In this document: positions 40,885 to 64,000 of the stretch, piece after piece | Position numbering within the stretch: the stretch's first letter is position 1 | How the letters are laid out: every line of letters begins with the position of its first letter | NCBI GenBank assembly: GCA_963693365.1 | Contig: CAVNZM010000001.1 | Span: forward strand, 8,556,001 to 8,620,000 | Length of the DNA stretch: 64,000 nucleotides | Reading direction: 5' to 3' | Source of the DNA: Amoebidium appalachense | Lineage: Eukaryota > Ichthyosporea | Position numbers and translations under genes: made by a program | Notes under the pieces: model-generated | What the model saw: only the letters and a program-made list of their open reading frames with translations | The model's database searches: none | Told to the model about the DNA's origin: nothing

Positions 40885-41277
40885 TGTTGGAGTGCAGACT
40901 TACGCTCACTCCACATTATGTGTATGTTAGCTTTACAATTGGTTCCGTGTACACAGACACACGCTGACACTCGATCACCACATGCACATCTGCATAGTTG
41001 AGGAATGTTGCCAATTGTGTTTTGACTGCAAACGATTGGTTCACTGGTCCCAGAGATCTCTAAATGAAAGTAACCAATCCGATTAGCGCCTGGCATCCGG
41101 ATTACATTCCAGACTGCTGCCCCACGGGTATATAAGCCACGTCTCTGCCAGGTGCAGACATGGAGTTAAGTCATGGAGTTCAGTCATGGAGTTAACACAC
41201 TGAAAGCAGTAAAAAAAACGGGTCAGCGCCCAAGCGCGCCACGACGACCCTAGTCACAGCGGACTCTACTTCCAACA
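40885..41277 (+). repeat. LTR-B, forward (3' LTR of the mini half)
   Basis: 393 bp, inverse of 39421-39814, with TATATAA at 41129-41135. Followed directly by CAAAG. Confidence 0.88.
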
Positions 41278-41866
41278 CAAAGTTGATGACTAAGTCAGCA
41301 TACTACATACTACAATGTAATGGAAGCTGTTTAAGTTAAAGTCATGTCACGAAATATTGGACATGCTAAATTTTAGTATCCCACAATCAACTGCTCCAAA
41401 GTTCCACACCCATAAAACCAACGTCCAACTAGATCCAGGACTGGGTGACCGCTGGAAGCCTATGAGCTATTCTCGTGCACAAAAGTGCACGGATAGGTGT
41501 CTCCATCAATTTGTCACATGGTCACTCCACAAGCACATGCTGAAGATTTTTGTCTTTCTCTTGGCCGTATCAAGTGCCTGGTATCTACTGCAACAACCCC
41601 CCTGCATACAACCTCCCCCCCCTTCTCCTTCCCCTCTTTCCTTCCCACACTGACACTCACACCCTTATCGATGTCCCCACTATCACTTTTAGATTCCCCA
41701 ATACAACCTACCAGGTCCTGCAACCCACGCAAGATCTAAGGAAAAAACCAGCATAGGTAAATTGATCGAGTTGCAAGGCCTATGGTGTGTGCCCATCCCC
41801 CCCCCCCCCCCCCCCCCCCCCCTCCCCCCAACCTGCCTGCCCTCCGCCTCACACCCCTCCCCTCCC

Positions 41867-41906
<40 letters not shown>

Positions 41907-42847
41907 CTCCCCCCTCCCAGAAAAAGAATAATATGAATAAATATAAACGAAAATAATTCATTGAAAATGTAAGAAGAAAGAGAAGGAAGGCCTAGGAGGA
42001 AGAAACTTTAATGATAATTCGGCTAACATATCCTTTTTCTTCTTCTTTTTTCTTTCCTGGATAAGGTGTCCCCGACGGTTGACGGTGGTATTTGAAATCC
42101 GGGCCGGGGGCGGGGGGGGGGAGGGGGGAGGGGGGGGGACGTACTCCATGCATAAGGAGCTAACTCGTGTGGCAGTTAGTACATGGTCAATAAAGAAATT
42201 AGTTGGTGACGTGCCTTTTTTTTTTTCCTTTCTCTCTTTTTTTTTTTTTTTGGGAGGGGGGGAGGAGGGAATATATCAAGCTGAGGGGCAAGGCCTAGGT
42301 AGTCGACGCCCCTGGCAACTCCTACTGTAGCCACCGTGAACCAATCGCATGCAACGCTGGTTGTCACATGCACGTGTTTCAGAGTATGAATGACCTTGTC
42401 GCCAGTGGTGTTTATTTTTACATGTGTATCGCCAATAATAGAATATGCCCGATTTACATGTATTCAAATCTTCCATATACGTGGCGAGCCCATGCAAGCG
42501 GTAGGATGGTAAATCTCAAATAAAAAAAGGCCGTAGATATGACTACAGCTTGTCCATTCAAGGATCAGAGAAAACCGATACTATGATACCGAGCCGTGGA
42601 AAATGCGGAAAAAGAAAAGGGGGAAAAAAGGGCATATGCTGAAGAAATCCGTAATTATCGACACAGTGTCATGATACAGATGTGTGTCTGCTTATCCACC
42701 AGGGATACAAGCCAACAAACCCCACTCTCTCTCAATTCCACGGCGAAACCCTCAATATCGCCACCACAAACACACGCAAAAATCACCAAATCCCCACAAC
42801 TCCTATCCTCCCTACCCTCCCTCCGCCATATCCAAACACAAAGCTAT
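41278..42847. other. Intergenic stretch between composite element and RPIA
   Basis: Holds the right CAAAG, unique-looking DNA at 41300-41750, C tracts at 41798-41822 and 41870-41905, and a T run next to a G-rich stretch at 42239-42269. A 98-codon frame at 41357 has no recognisable domain. No gene is called. Confidence 0.5.
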
Positions 42848-43352
42848 CTAGTTCTTGCCGCGCGACACGAGGCTCCCATCCTCGCACCCGAAATATGCCT
42901 TGTGGGCCATGTTGATGAAAAGACCTGTCTCGACTATCCCGGGGATATTCAGTAGTTGCTGGTTAAGGGTGGCAGGGTCGTTGATGAGGCCGAAATCTGC
43001 GTCAAGGATAAAGTTGCCGTTGTCCGACACCTGCAGAAAAGATGAACATGTAAGGTGTTAATTGATTGGTGCAGAGTCATGTGTCGATCTTTCCACCCAC
43101 CAACTCACTAATATTTGTAGAACCTTTCTCTCATTATCAATAGGGGCAAAGCCCCAGGGGCGAACCCCCCCCACAATTGTGATTTCCACCCTACCCCCCG
43201 GTGAGGTTACAATTCATCAAGCAAAATACCAATCGGAACCGTATAATGCTACAACACATGTTTAACAAAACTTGGTATTGCAGGTGTGAAGTGCTGTGAA
43301 CATTAGCCGGTTACACATTGGGGTACGTGCTAACAATGGATTATGGGCTGGG

Positions 43353-43395
<43 letters not shown>

Positions 43396-43773
43396 TCCTT
43401 TCCGTTCTCCCTCATCCGCGCATCCAAACCCATTCTCAACCACCCAGAGTGCAAAGAAAAGAGGGTGGGGTGATGGTGACCGTGGTGGTTGGTGATTGGG
43501 GAGGGAGGGGGGAAGGAGGGGGAAGGAGGGGGGAAGGGGGGGGGGGGGGGGGGGAGAGGGGGGAGGGGAAAAAGCTTTGAGGGTTAGTGGGGGGTGGGGG
43601 TTGGGGGGGGGGGGGGGGTTATATGCGTCAAAAAGTACGAAGTACACAAGAACAAACGGATAACACGAGAACAAACGGATAACACGATGCAGAATGCAAG
43701 CCATACATAAAGAGTATGCATAATAAGCAGAGCCCATCCTCAGGGGGGGCCCACGTCATCCACAGTACCCGAG

Positions 43774-43827
<54 letters not shown>

Positions 43828-43996
43828 TGTACAGACCGTTTGGTCCTATCCAACGGCAGTCCGAAATAGATCTTACATACACGAGTAATCATATCCCTTC
43901 TATGACATCCCCCCCCCCCCCCCCCTTTTGCCCGAAAAATAATGAAAGCACGCGGGTTCGTTAGCATGTATACATGCACTAACATCTTCCTATGGC

Positions 43997-44075
<79 letters not shown>

Positions 44076-44259
44076 AGTGAGTGAGTGAGTGAGTGAGTGA
44101 GTGTGGGTGAATGCATGTGTGTGTGTGCGTGCCTCGCGTGTATGTATGAAAGAGTGAGAAAGAGAAAGAGGGGGAGACACACCCACACCCACACCCACAC
44201 AGAGAGAGAATTATGTGTGGGTGTGTGCAATGTGTGTGTGTGTGTATTTGAAGGGAGGG

Positions 44260-44291
<32 letters not shown>

Positions 44292-45381
44292 GGGACGTAC
44301 GACAGGGCCGGCCTTGTTCACAGCCATACGCAGCTTAGCATTGCCGCCCATAGCAGCAATCTTCCTCTGCACCGGCACATAGGCACTGGGGATCACCTCA
44401 AGGGGCACACCCTTCTTCCACTGTGTGCACGCTATGTCAGTGCCCCCGGAAAAAAAAGGAAGAAAAAAGAACAGAAAAAAGAGTAGGTGGCTGGTGTCTA
44501 CATACGTGCATTTTCCATGTGCGGTGGTAAATGACTGGTTCTACTGGTAGCTCCGCATCGAGTTAGCCCCAGTATTCACACCACTTTTCAGAACGACCCC
44601 CCTCCCCCCTCCCACCCCCCCAAACACACACGCAAACCTCCTTTTCCCTTATCCCCCCTTGAACCCCTTCCCCCCGTCCCACACACCCACCCACACCCAC
44701 CCACCCACCCACCCACACACCATCCCACCCCAAGTGTAACATTCACGGCCTTCTCTCAACCACCACAAGAAGCACTGTTCTGCCACCACCTACCAACACA
44801 CTGCATGAGACGGAGACAACCATTCTCCTGATATGAAAAGCATAATACATGCATATCGTGAAAGACACATGAAACGTCAATTCTTTCAACCCCCCCCCCC
44901 CCCCCCCCCCCCCGGCGCCCCCCCACCCCGGCTCTTTGTCCGAGCTCATTCCTCCCCCACCCCCTCCCCCAACACACCCGCCCCGCCCATTTTGACATCC
45001 CATCCCCCCCCCCCCCTCTCTTCTCCCCCCTCCTCCCCCCCCCCCCCCCCCCCCCAATACTTTATCTCTTCAGCTATTTCTCCACACCCACGCACCTGCT
45101 CACCCAGAACCTTCGAGTCCTTTCTGTAGTCTGCAATGACAATAAATGTCTTAGCGTTGTACGCCACAATCTTCTCCTGGGTCTGGCATGCCCCCCGCCC
45201 TTAATAAGATGCAGGTCCTTGTCAACCTGTCACCCAAAACCACCCAGAGGAAAAATGTCAGCATCCTGCCAATTCGGTATCATTAAGAAAGCCAATGTGG
45301 CAAACAAACCCCCAAAAAAATGTCACTTCCCCACATTTCCTGTCGATGTTAAGAAACCCCTCCCCCAGCTCCCCCTTTGCT

Positions 45382-45420
<39 letters not shown>

Positions 45421-45476
45421 AGGAACGACAGGGTGTGCAAGGGGAAAAAGGGGGGTTTCCGTCAGATTCCCCCCCC

Positions 45477-45511
<35 letters not shown>

Positions 45512-46732
45512 TTCTTCCCCTACACACACACCCCACCCCTCCAGCCCTTCTCACCCTTACCAAGAACTGTATAAAGGGTTTAACAAACCATGACCCCTCC
45601 CCCTCCCCCCCCCCCCAGGTTTCCATCCCATCTCGTGTATTCTCCCACCCATGTGTATAAACGAAAACATACAACGTGACACAACCCCCCTCCCCCTCCC
45701 CCTCCACCCCAACACACACATCTCCCTCCCCATCCCCCCCCCCCCCCCCCAAACACACACACACACAAGACCCAACCACACACTTCTCCTCCATCCCCCC
45801 CCCCCCCCCCCCCCCCCCCGCCTGCCCTCCACACACATTCTCAACCCCCCCCCCCCCCCTCAAAAAAAAAAAAAACACATTCTCCAACCCCCCACACACA
45901 GACATATCGGCCCCTCTCCCCTCCCCCTTCCCACCCCCCTCCCTTTCCAACCCTGCTCCCCCCCCCCCCCCCCCCCCTTCTCCGCCCACCTCATCAGCGC
46001 CATCGATAGCCAGGTCCAGCTCGGGGGTTGTTGCCAAGTCACCGAGCACCAGCCCATTCTCGAGAATAAGCTGCCGGGCCTGGAATCCGGTGGGCACACA
46101 CACGATGTGTAGGTTTTCTGCCTTAACCCTCTGGGCTGTATGCAGGTGTCAGCAACACAGCATTGAAGCACTGCATGCCAAAAGTAGCTATTGCCAAAGT
46201 CTCCTTTCTCTGCATCCAGGCCAGTTCCGGCCCTCATACCACCCAGGGTAGCAAAAAAATGCAGACATGAGCACTCGTGTACAAGCCAGAGTTCTCTTCT
46301 CCCTCCCATCCCTTCCCCTCCCCCTTTTGTCCCCAACTTGCAGCTCCTAGATCCACAGAGCATTCACCAAACGCCGCCAACACGTTGACGTGGGCACTCA
46401 ACCCCCCCCCCTCCCCCCCCCCCCTCCTCCTCCCCCTCCCTTTAACCTCATGCGCACACACAACAGCAAAACGTAATTGAGAAAAGTACGTACCCAGTCT
46501 CTCTACGGCGTACACAATAGTCGAACCGCTGCCAACGCCCAGCGACTTCACCTGCGGCTGGAATATCACCGTGCAGTTAGTCCACCAGACTTGTCCCTCC
46601 CCCCCCCTTCCCCCCTCCTCCTCCCCCTGTCCCCCCCTCTCCCCCTACCCCTCCCACCTTCCCCTGCTTTCAGGTCACTTCCCAATACCTTTCCCGCCGC
46701 TCGAGGAACAAAGTAAAAACACAAAAACACAT

Positions 46733-46797
<65 letters not shown>

Positions 46798-46867
46798 ACA
46801 CGCACATAGACACGTACCATGCACAGCACACACACGCACACGCACACACACACACACGCACACACAT

Positions 46868-46907
<40 letters not shown>

Positions 46908-47087
46908 ACACAGCGCAAACATACACACAGCACACACGCACACAAGCACACGCACGCACACACACCTACACACAGACAACCTGCCACGGGAAGACCATCA
47001 TGTGCACATCGTTCAGGCACTCACCGTGACCCACTCGTCGACAGCGGCATAGCCGGCGAGCTTCTTTGCGTCCTCAACAGCAGACAT
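42848..47087 (-). CDS. RPIA: Ribose-5-phosphate isomerase A (6 exons, one frameshift)
   Basis: Exons 5' to 3': 47025-47087 (or from 47150), 46494-46551, 45990-46135, 45096-45226, 44301-44420, 42848-43030. The enzyme interconverts ribose 5-phosphate and ribulose 5-phosphate in the non-oxidative pentose phosphate pathway. Visible are [29 protein letters not shown], the active-site [63 protein letters not shown] and the closing [13 protein letters not shown], all in family order; about 233 aa. The run GGGCGGGGGGCATGCC in exon 4 (about 45190) lacks one base for the KGGG-x-CQTQEK frame, so as given the gene is frameshifted between the catalytic Lys and Glu. Every other exon keeps phase, which makes a homopolymer sequencing error more likely than a pseudogene. 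PSMC2 is divergent upstream. Confidence 0.9.
43619..43748 (-). repeat. R1 dispersed repeat (minus) in RPIA intron 5
   Basis: The minus strand reads GAGGATGGGCTCTGCTTATT ... GCATACTCTTTATGTATGG ... ACTTTTTGACGCATATAA and passes into a C tract. It is a close relative of 52672-52773, with a short internal duplication of CGGATAACACGAGAACAAA (plus strand). Confidence 0.75.
43998..44104 (+). repeat. (GT)n followed by (GTGA)n
   Basis: Pure GT to about 44066, then about seven units of GTGA to 44104. In RPIA intron 5. Confidence 0.92.
46735..46975. repeat. (CA)n-rich microsatellite in RPIA intron 1
   Basis: Pure (CA)n about 46735-46795, then degenerate CA/CG repeat. On the gene strand this is (GT)n. 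Confidence 0.92.
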
Positions 47088-47150
47088 GGTAAAATTTCTG
47101 AGCTGCGTTCTTGTTAGCGCGCGTGGTAATGATCTGAGGAGAGAAAACAT
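47088..47150 (-). CDS. RPIA: Possible mitochondrial presequence extension of RPIA
   Basis: An ATG 21 codons upstream and in frame gives MFSLLRSLPRALTRTQLRNFT before MSAVEDAKK. It is rich in Arg, Leu, Ser and Thr without acidic residues, the usual look of a mitochondrial presequence. Cytosolic RPIA would start at 47087. Two starts could give dual targeting, or the upstream one may lie in the 5'UTR. No transcript start is visible to decide. Confidence 0.4.
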
Positions 47151-47891
47151 GAACCCAACTGTTCCAGGGCCCAAAGAAAGAAAGAGAAACTGGGCCGCGT
47201 TTTGGCTGAAAGTGCGTTTTTGTCTGTCATGTGTGCGGGTGAAAGAGTACTGGTGACAAACTGGCCAATAGAGAAACAGTGCTGCTTGGAGAGCCAATCA
47301 AATAATCTTTTGAGTGCTCGCTAAACCAATCATCAATGTTTATCGCACAATTTCAGAATAGCCATATCAGGCAAGAGTGCGCTCAGCGCCAAATTTGATG
47401 GCGCACTCAATTCGAACCAACAGACCGAACCGAACTCCTTTTATTTGGCTCGACCCGGCCCAGGTTTTGGTGACGTCAATTTGACGTATTCACAGTGATG
47501 ACGTGTACACAAAACTTCTGCGGACAAAACACTGCAACGCTCGGCTCAGTTTTTCTGTCCGCTGAAGTTTTTTGGAAGTTAGCTCCCCATTCCGACAGAA
47601 GGCTTGGCCTATTTAGTTTTCCTTGCTGCCTTTTTTTTTGTGAGGGATTGTTTTATAGCACGTAGGTTTCAGTTAGGGGCAAGCCAGACATAACTTCTCT
47701 CGCTTTGCCGGCTTGAAGTGTTCGGGTGCAAGGTCGGTTCACTCAACACACACAGAGGGAGTGAGTTAGATTCGGATAGCACCAAGCAAAGCATCATAGC
47801 CACAACCCAGGAACAAGTAGTGTGACAGGAATTCAGGTCACAGGGTCCGCTGGACAAAAAATCTACGCTCAACTTTCAGCCATAGCCACAG
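47151..47891. promoter_or_regulatory. Divergent promoter region RPIA/PSMC2 and PSMC2 5'UTR exon
   Basis: The two genes point away from each other across about 740 bp that is free of simple repeats, unlike everything around it. TGACGTCA (47471-47478) is followed by TGACGT-type half-sites at 47483 and 47499, and CCAAT-type motifs lie at 47291 and 47325. The strong donor CACAG before GTGAGT (intron from 47892) marks the end of a PSMC2 noncoding first exon; the matching acceptor ends at 48874. No TATA box is evident. Confidence 0.6.
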
Positions 47892-48127
47892 GTGAGTGCT
47901 TGGTTGTCAAGTGACAAAACATGCCTGTGTTGAGAGCATGGCAACGATCTGGAATTTTCGCCTTGCTTTTGTTTTTGGTGATGTTCTTTTTTTCCGAGGG
48001 GGGCCAGGGAGGGGATGGGGAAGAATTTGGAAGAAGGGTACTCACATAGTGTCTCTAGGGTGACAGTTGAGTCAGACATTACCTCGGAGAGAGAGGGGGG
48101 GTGGGGGGGGTGGGGGGGAAGGGTGAA

Positions 48128-48160
<33 letters not shown>

Positions 48161-48181
48161 GGAGGATGTGTATGTGTGTAT

Positions 48182-48212
<31 letters not shown>

Positions 48213-48887
48213 GAGGGGGGTGGGGGGGGGGAGAAGAGGGGGGGATGGAGGGTGAGGCGGGGAGGGGTTGGGTGGGGGGGCTAGGGGCTCGTACCCCTTT
48301 GTAATTGTGGTCGTTTACTGGCAAGTCTGCGTGCACAGTAGCACTGCAAGGGTCGACTCCGTGTGGGTGTACGTGTACTGTGTGTGTCTGAAGGGTTAGT
48401 GTGCATGTTTAGACATCTTTGGGTTTGTGATTCGTGTCTGCGTGCCTTTGTAGATCCTCTGTGCCAGGGACACTACCGGCTCTGGAAACTGAAGTAGGGA
48501 CGAAGGTGGTTGGTGGAGACGTGGGTGATGGGTACTGTGGAGGGTTAGGGTTACTTTGTTCTGTGTGGGGAGAGATGAGGGGAGTGGGTTGGGAGGAGGA
48601 GAGGGGGGGGAAGGGGGGGGGGGAGGTGTGTGTGTGTGTGTGTGCATGGGCGGCGGTTGCGGCGGCGGGGGGAGGCGGGGGGCGAGGGGGTGGGGAGGGG
48701 GTGAAGAGAGGGGGGAGGGGACGGGGGGAGGGGGAGGGCTTATATAGGAGCTGTAAGAGATGCGTCTCCATATATATATATACTCCGATGGTCTCCATAC
48801 GGTTGTGGTGTGCATGTTGTCGTGCCTATCCCACATCCCAAGTGTCATTCACTGATGTTTTGCTTTTGTTACAGGGCAGCCAGCAGA

Positions 48888-63390
<14,503 letters not shown>

Positions 63391-63533
63391 GAAAATAAAA
63401 AGTGACTGCGTATATTGTTTCTTCAGAAACAAGAAACTGGGGTGGTATTGATGATTTTGATGGGGATCAAAATGACTTTGAAACCGTAATCAACAAATTG
63501 GACATTACTTACACGCACACACGAGCGCGCGTG

Positions 63534-63575
<42 letters not shown>

Positions 63576-63948
63576 ACGCACACGCACACGCACACACGCT
63601 CGTGCACACACTGTGATATGTAGATACAAGTTCTATCTCCCAGTCCTCACTCCCCCACCGGCCCCCGGGCCCACCCGGGTCCCCCACCCCCACCCCCTGC
63701 AGGCTGGAGTTTATAATTATGATCACTGTCCCGGATCACGTCTGGGATACTCACCACGTGCACATACACTACCAATACTTACTACAACCACAAGTTTGGC
63801 AGTAAGTCACGGCAGGGTACAGGGCACACACGTATGATACCTTACGAATTCGAACGTGCACAGACTGAGTGTACATCACTGTGATGTCACTTGGCCATGG
63901 TGATTGGTGCCTGTGTGCACATGGGACAGTCTGGGTCCAGCATCTCAC
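63391..63948. other. PSMC2 3'UTR and convergent intergenic space
   Basis: AATAAA starts four bases after the stop codon (63394-63399), so the 3'UTR may be very short. A (CA)n/(CACACG)n block at 63533-63600 follows. No gene is called. Confidence 0.6.
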
Positions 63949-64000
63949 CTGGCTGCTCATGCAGCACCACTCCCAGCTGCCGGCCAATGGGCAGGTGTGT
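63949..64000 (-). CDS. Possible partial exon of a further minus-strand gene
   Basis: The minus strand reads THLPIGRQLGVVLHEQP and then a consensus donor (CAG before GTGAGATG) at 63948. The frame is open to the window edge. Too short to identify; supported only by the good donor and open frame. Confidence 0.35.

Larger units (their letters stand above)
31866..41277. mobile_element. Composite copia-type insertion with two LTR families, bounded by CAAAG
   Basis: Order on the plus strand: LTR-A reversed (31866-32632), copia pol and gag on the minus strand with a nested element (36297-38728), LTR-B reversed (39421-39814), three bases CTG, LTR-A forward (39818-40582), a 302-bp internal piece, LTR-B forward (40885-41277). 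The outermost bases are TG and CA, and the same five bases CAAAG stand immediately outside both ends (31861-31865 and 41278-41282). Five bases is the usual target duplication of copia elements, so the block probably entered as a unit or was rearranged after entry without losing its ends. Neither half has a matching pair of its own LTRs. Confidence 0.85.

Noticed and set aside
41357-41653. 98-aa ORF downstream of the composite element
   Set aside because: No domain, and its end runs into a Pro tract; not supported as a gene.

Overview
The window is nuclear DNA from an intron-rich eukaryote. Four spliced protein-coding genes can be followed exon by exon, all with GT-AG introns. Their introns are packed with (GT)n/(CA)n, (GA)n, poly-C/poly-G and other simple repeats. 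The gene set (an ERK5/Slt2-like MAP kinase, an ANKRD54 homologue, ribose-5-phosphate isomerase and the 26S proteasome ATPase Rpt1) fits an opisthokont, probably a holozoan: an ichthyosporean-like protist or an early-branching animal. The species is inference. No bacterial, plastid or viral backbone is visible.

Layout. 1-1993: upstream region and 5'UTR intron of the kinase. 1994-11330 (+): 12-exon MAP kinase of 568 aa with TQY instead of TEY in the activation loop. 11331-12337: shared 3' space. 12338-18882 (-): 8-exon ANKRD54 homologue, 249 aa. 18883-31860: about 13 kb of repeats and transposon debris, including a promoter/LTR-like module present twice in inverted orientation, a 3.16-kb element with inverted terminal repeats and a retroviral-type integrase relic (Ginger-like candidate), a TTAA-flanked candidate MITE and a decayed gag-like ORF. 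31861-41282: a remarkable copia-type composite. It carries four LTRs of two families arranged A(-) gag-pol B(-) A(+) mini B(+), and the whole block is bounded by one pair of 5-bp CAAAG duplications. A younger 2.4-kb LTR element is nested in the gag zinc knuckle. 42848-47150 (-): RPIA, six exons, with a one-base frameshift in a G run. 47151-47891: divergent promoter region with a TGACGTCA palindrome. 48888-63390 (+): PSMC2/Rpt1, 12 exons, 435 aa. 63949-64000 (-): possible last-seen exon of a further gene.

The introns carry a 3'-coterminal dispersed repeat family (R1) whose copies run into C tracts. Two copies 8.2 kb apart in PSMC2 introns are almost identical, and a reverse-transcriptase remnant lies just upstream of one. 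This looks like a family of 5'-truncated retroposons. The most unusual items are the head-to-head composite copia insertion, the R1/C-tract family, the integrase element with inverted repeats, and the TQY kinase. The four host genes do not form a pathway; the only clear regulatory pairing is the RPIA-PSMC2 divergent promoter.
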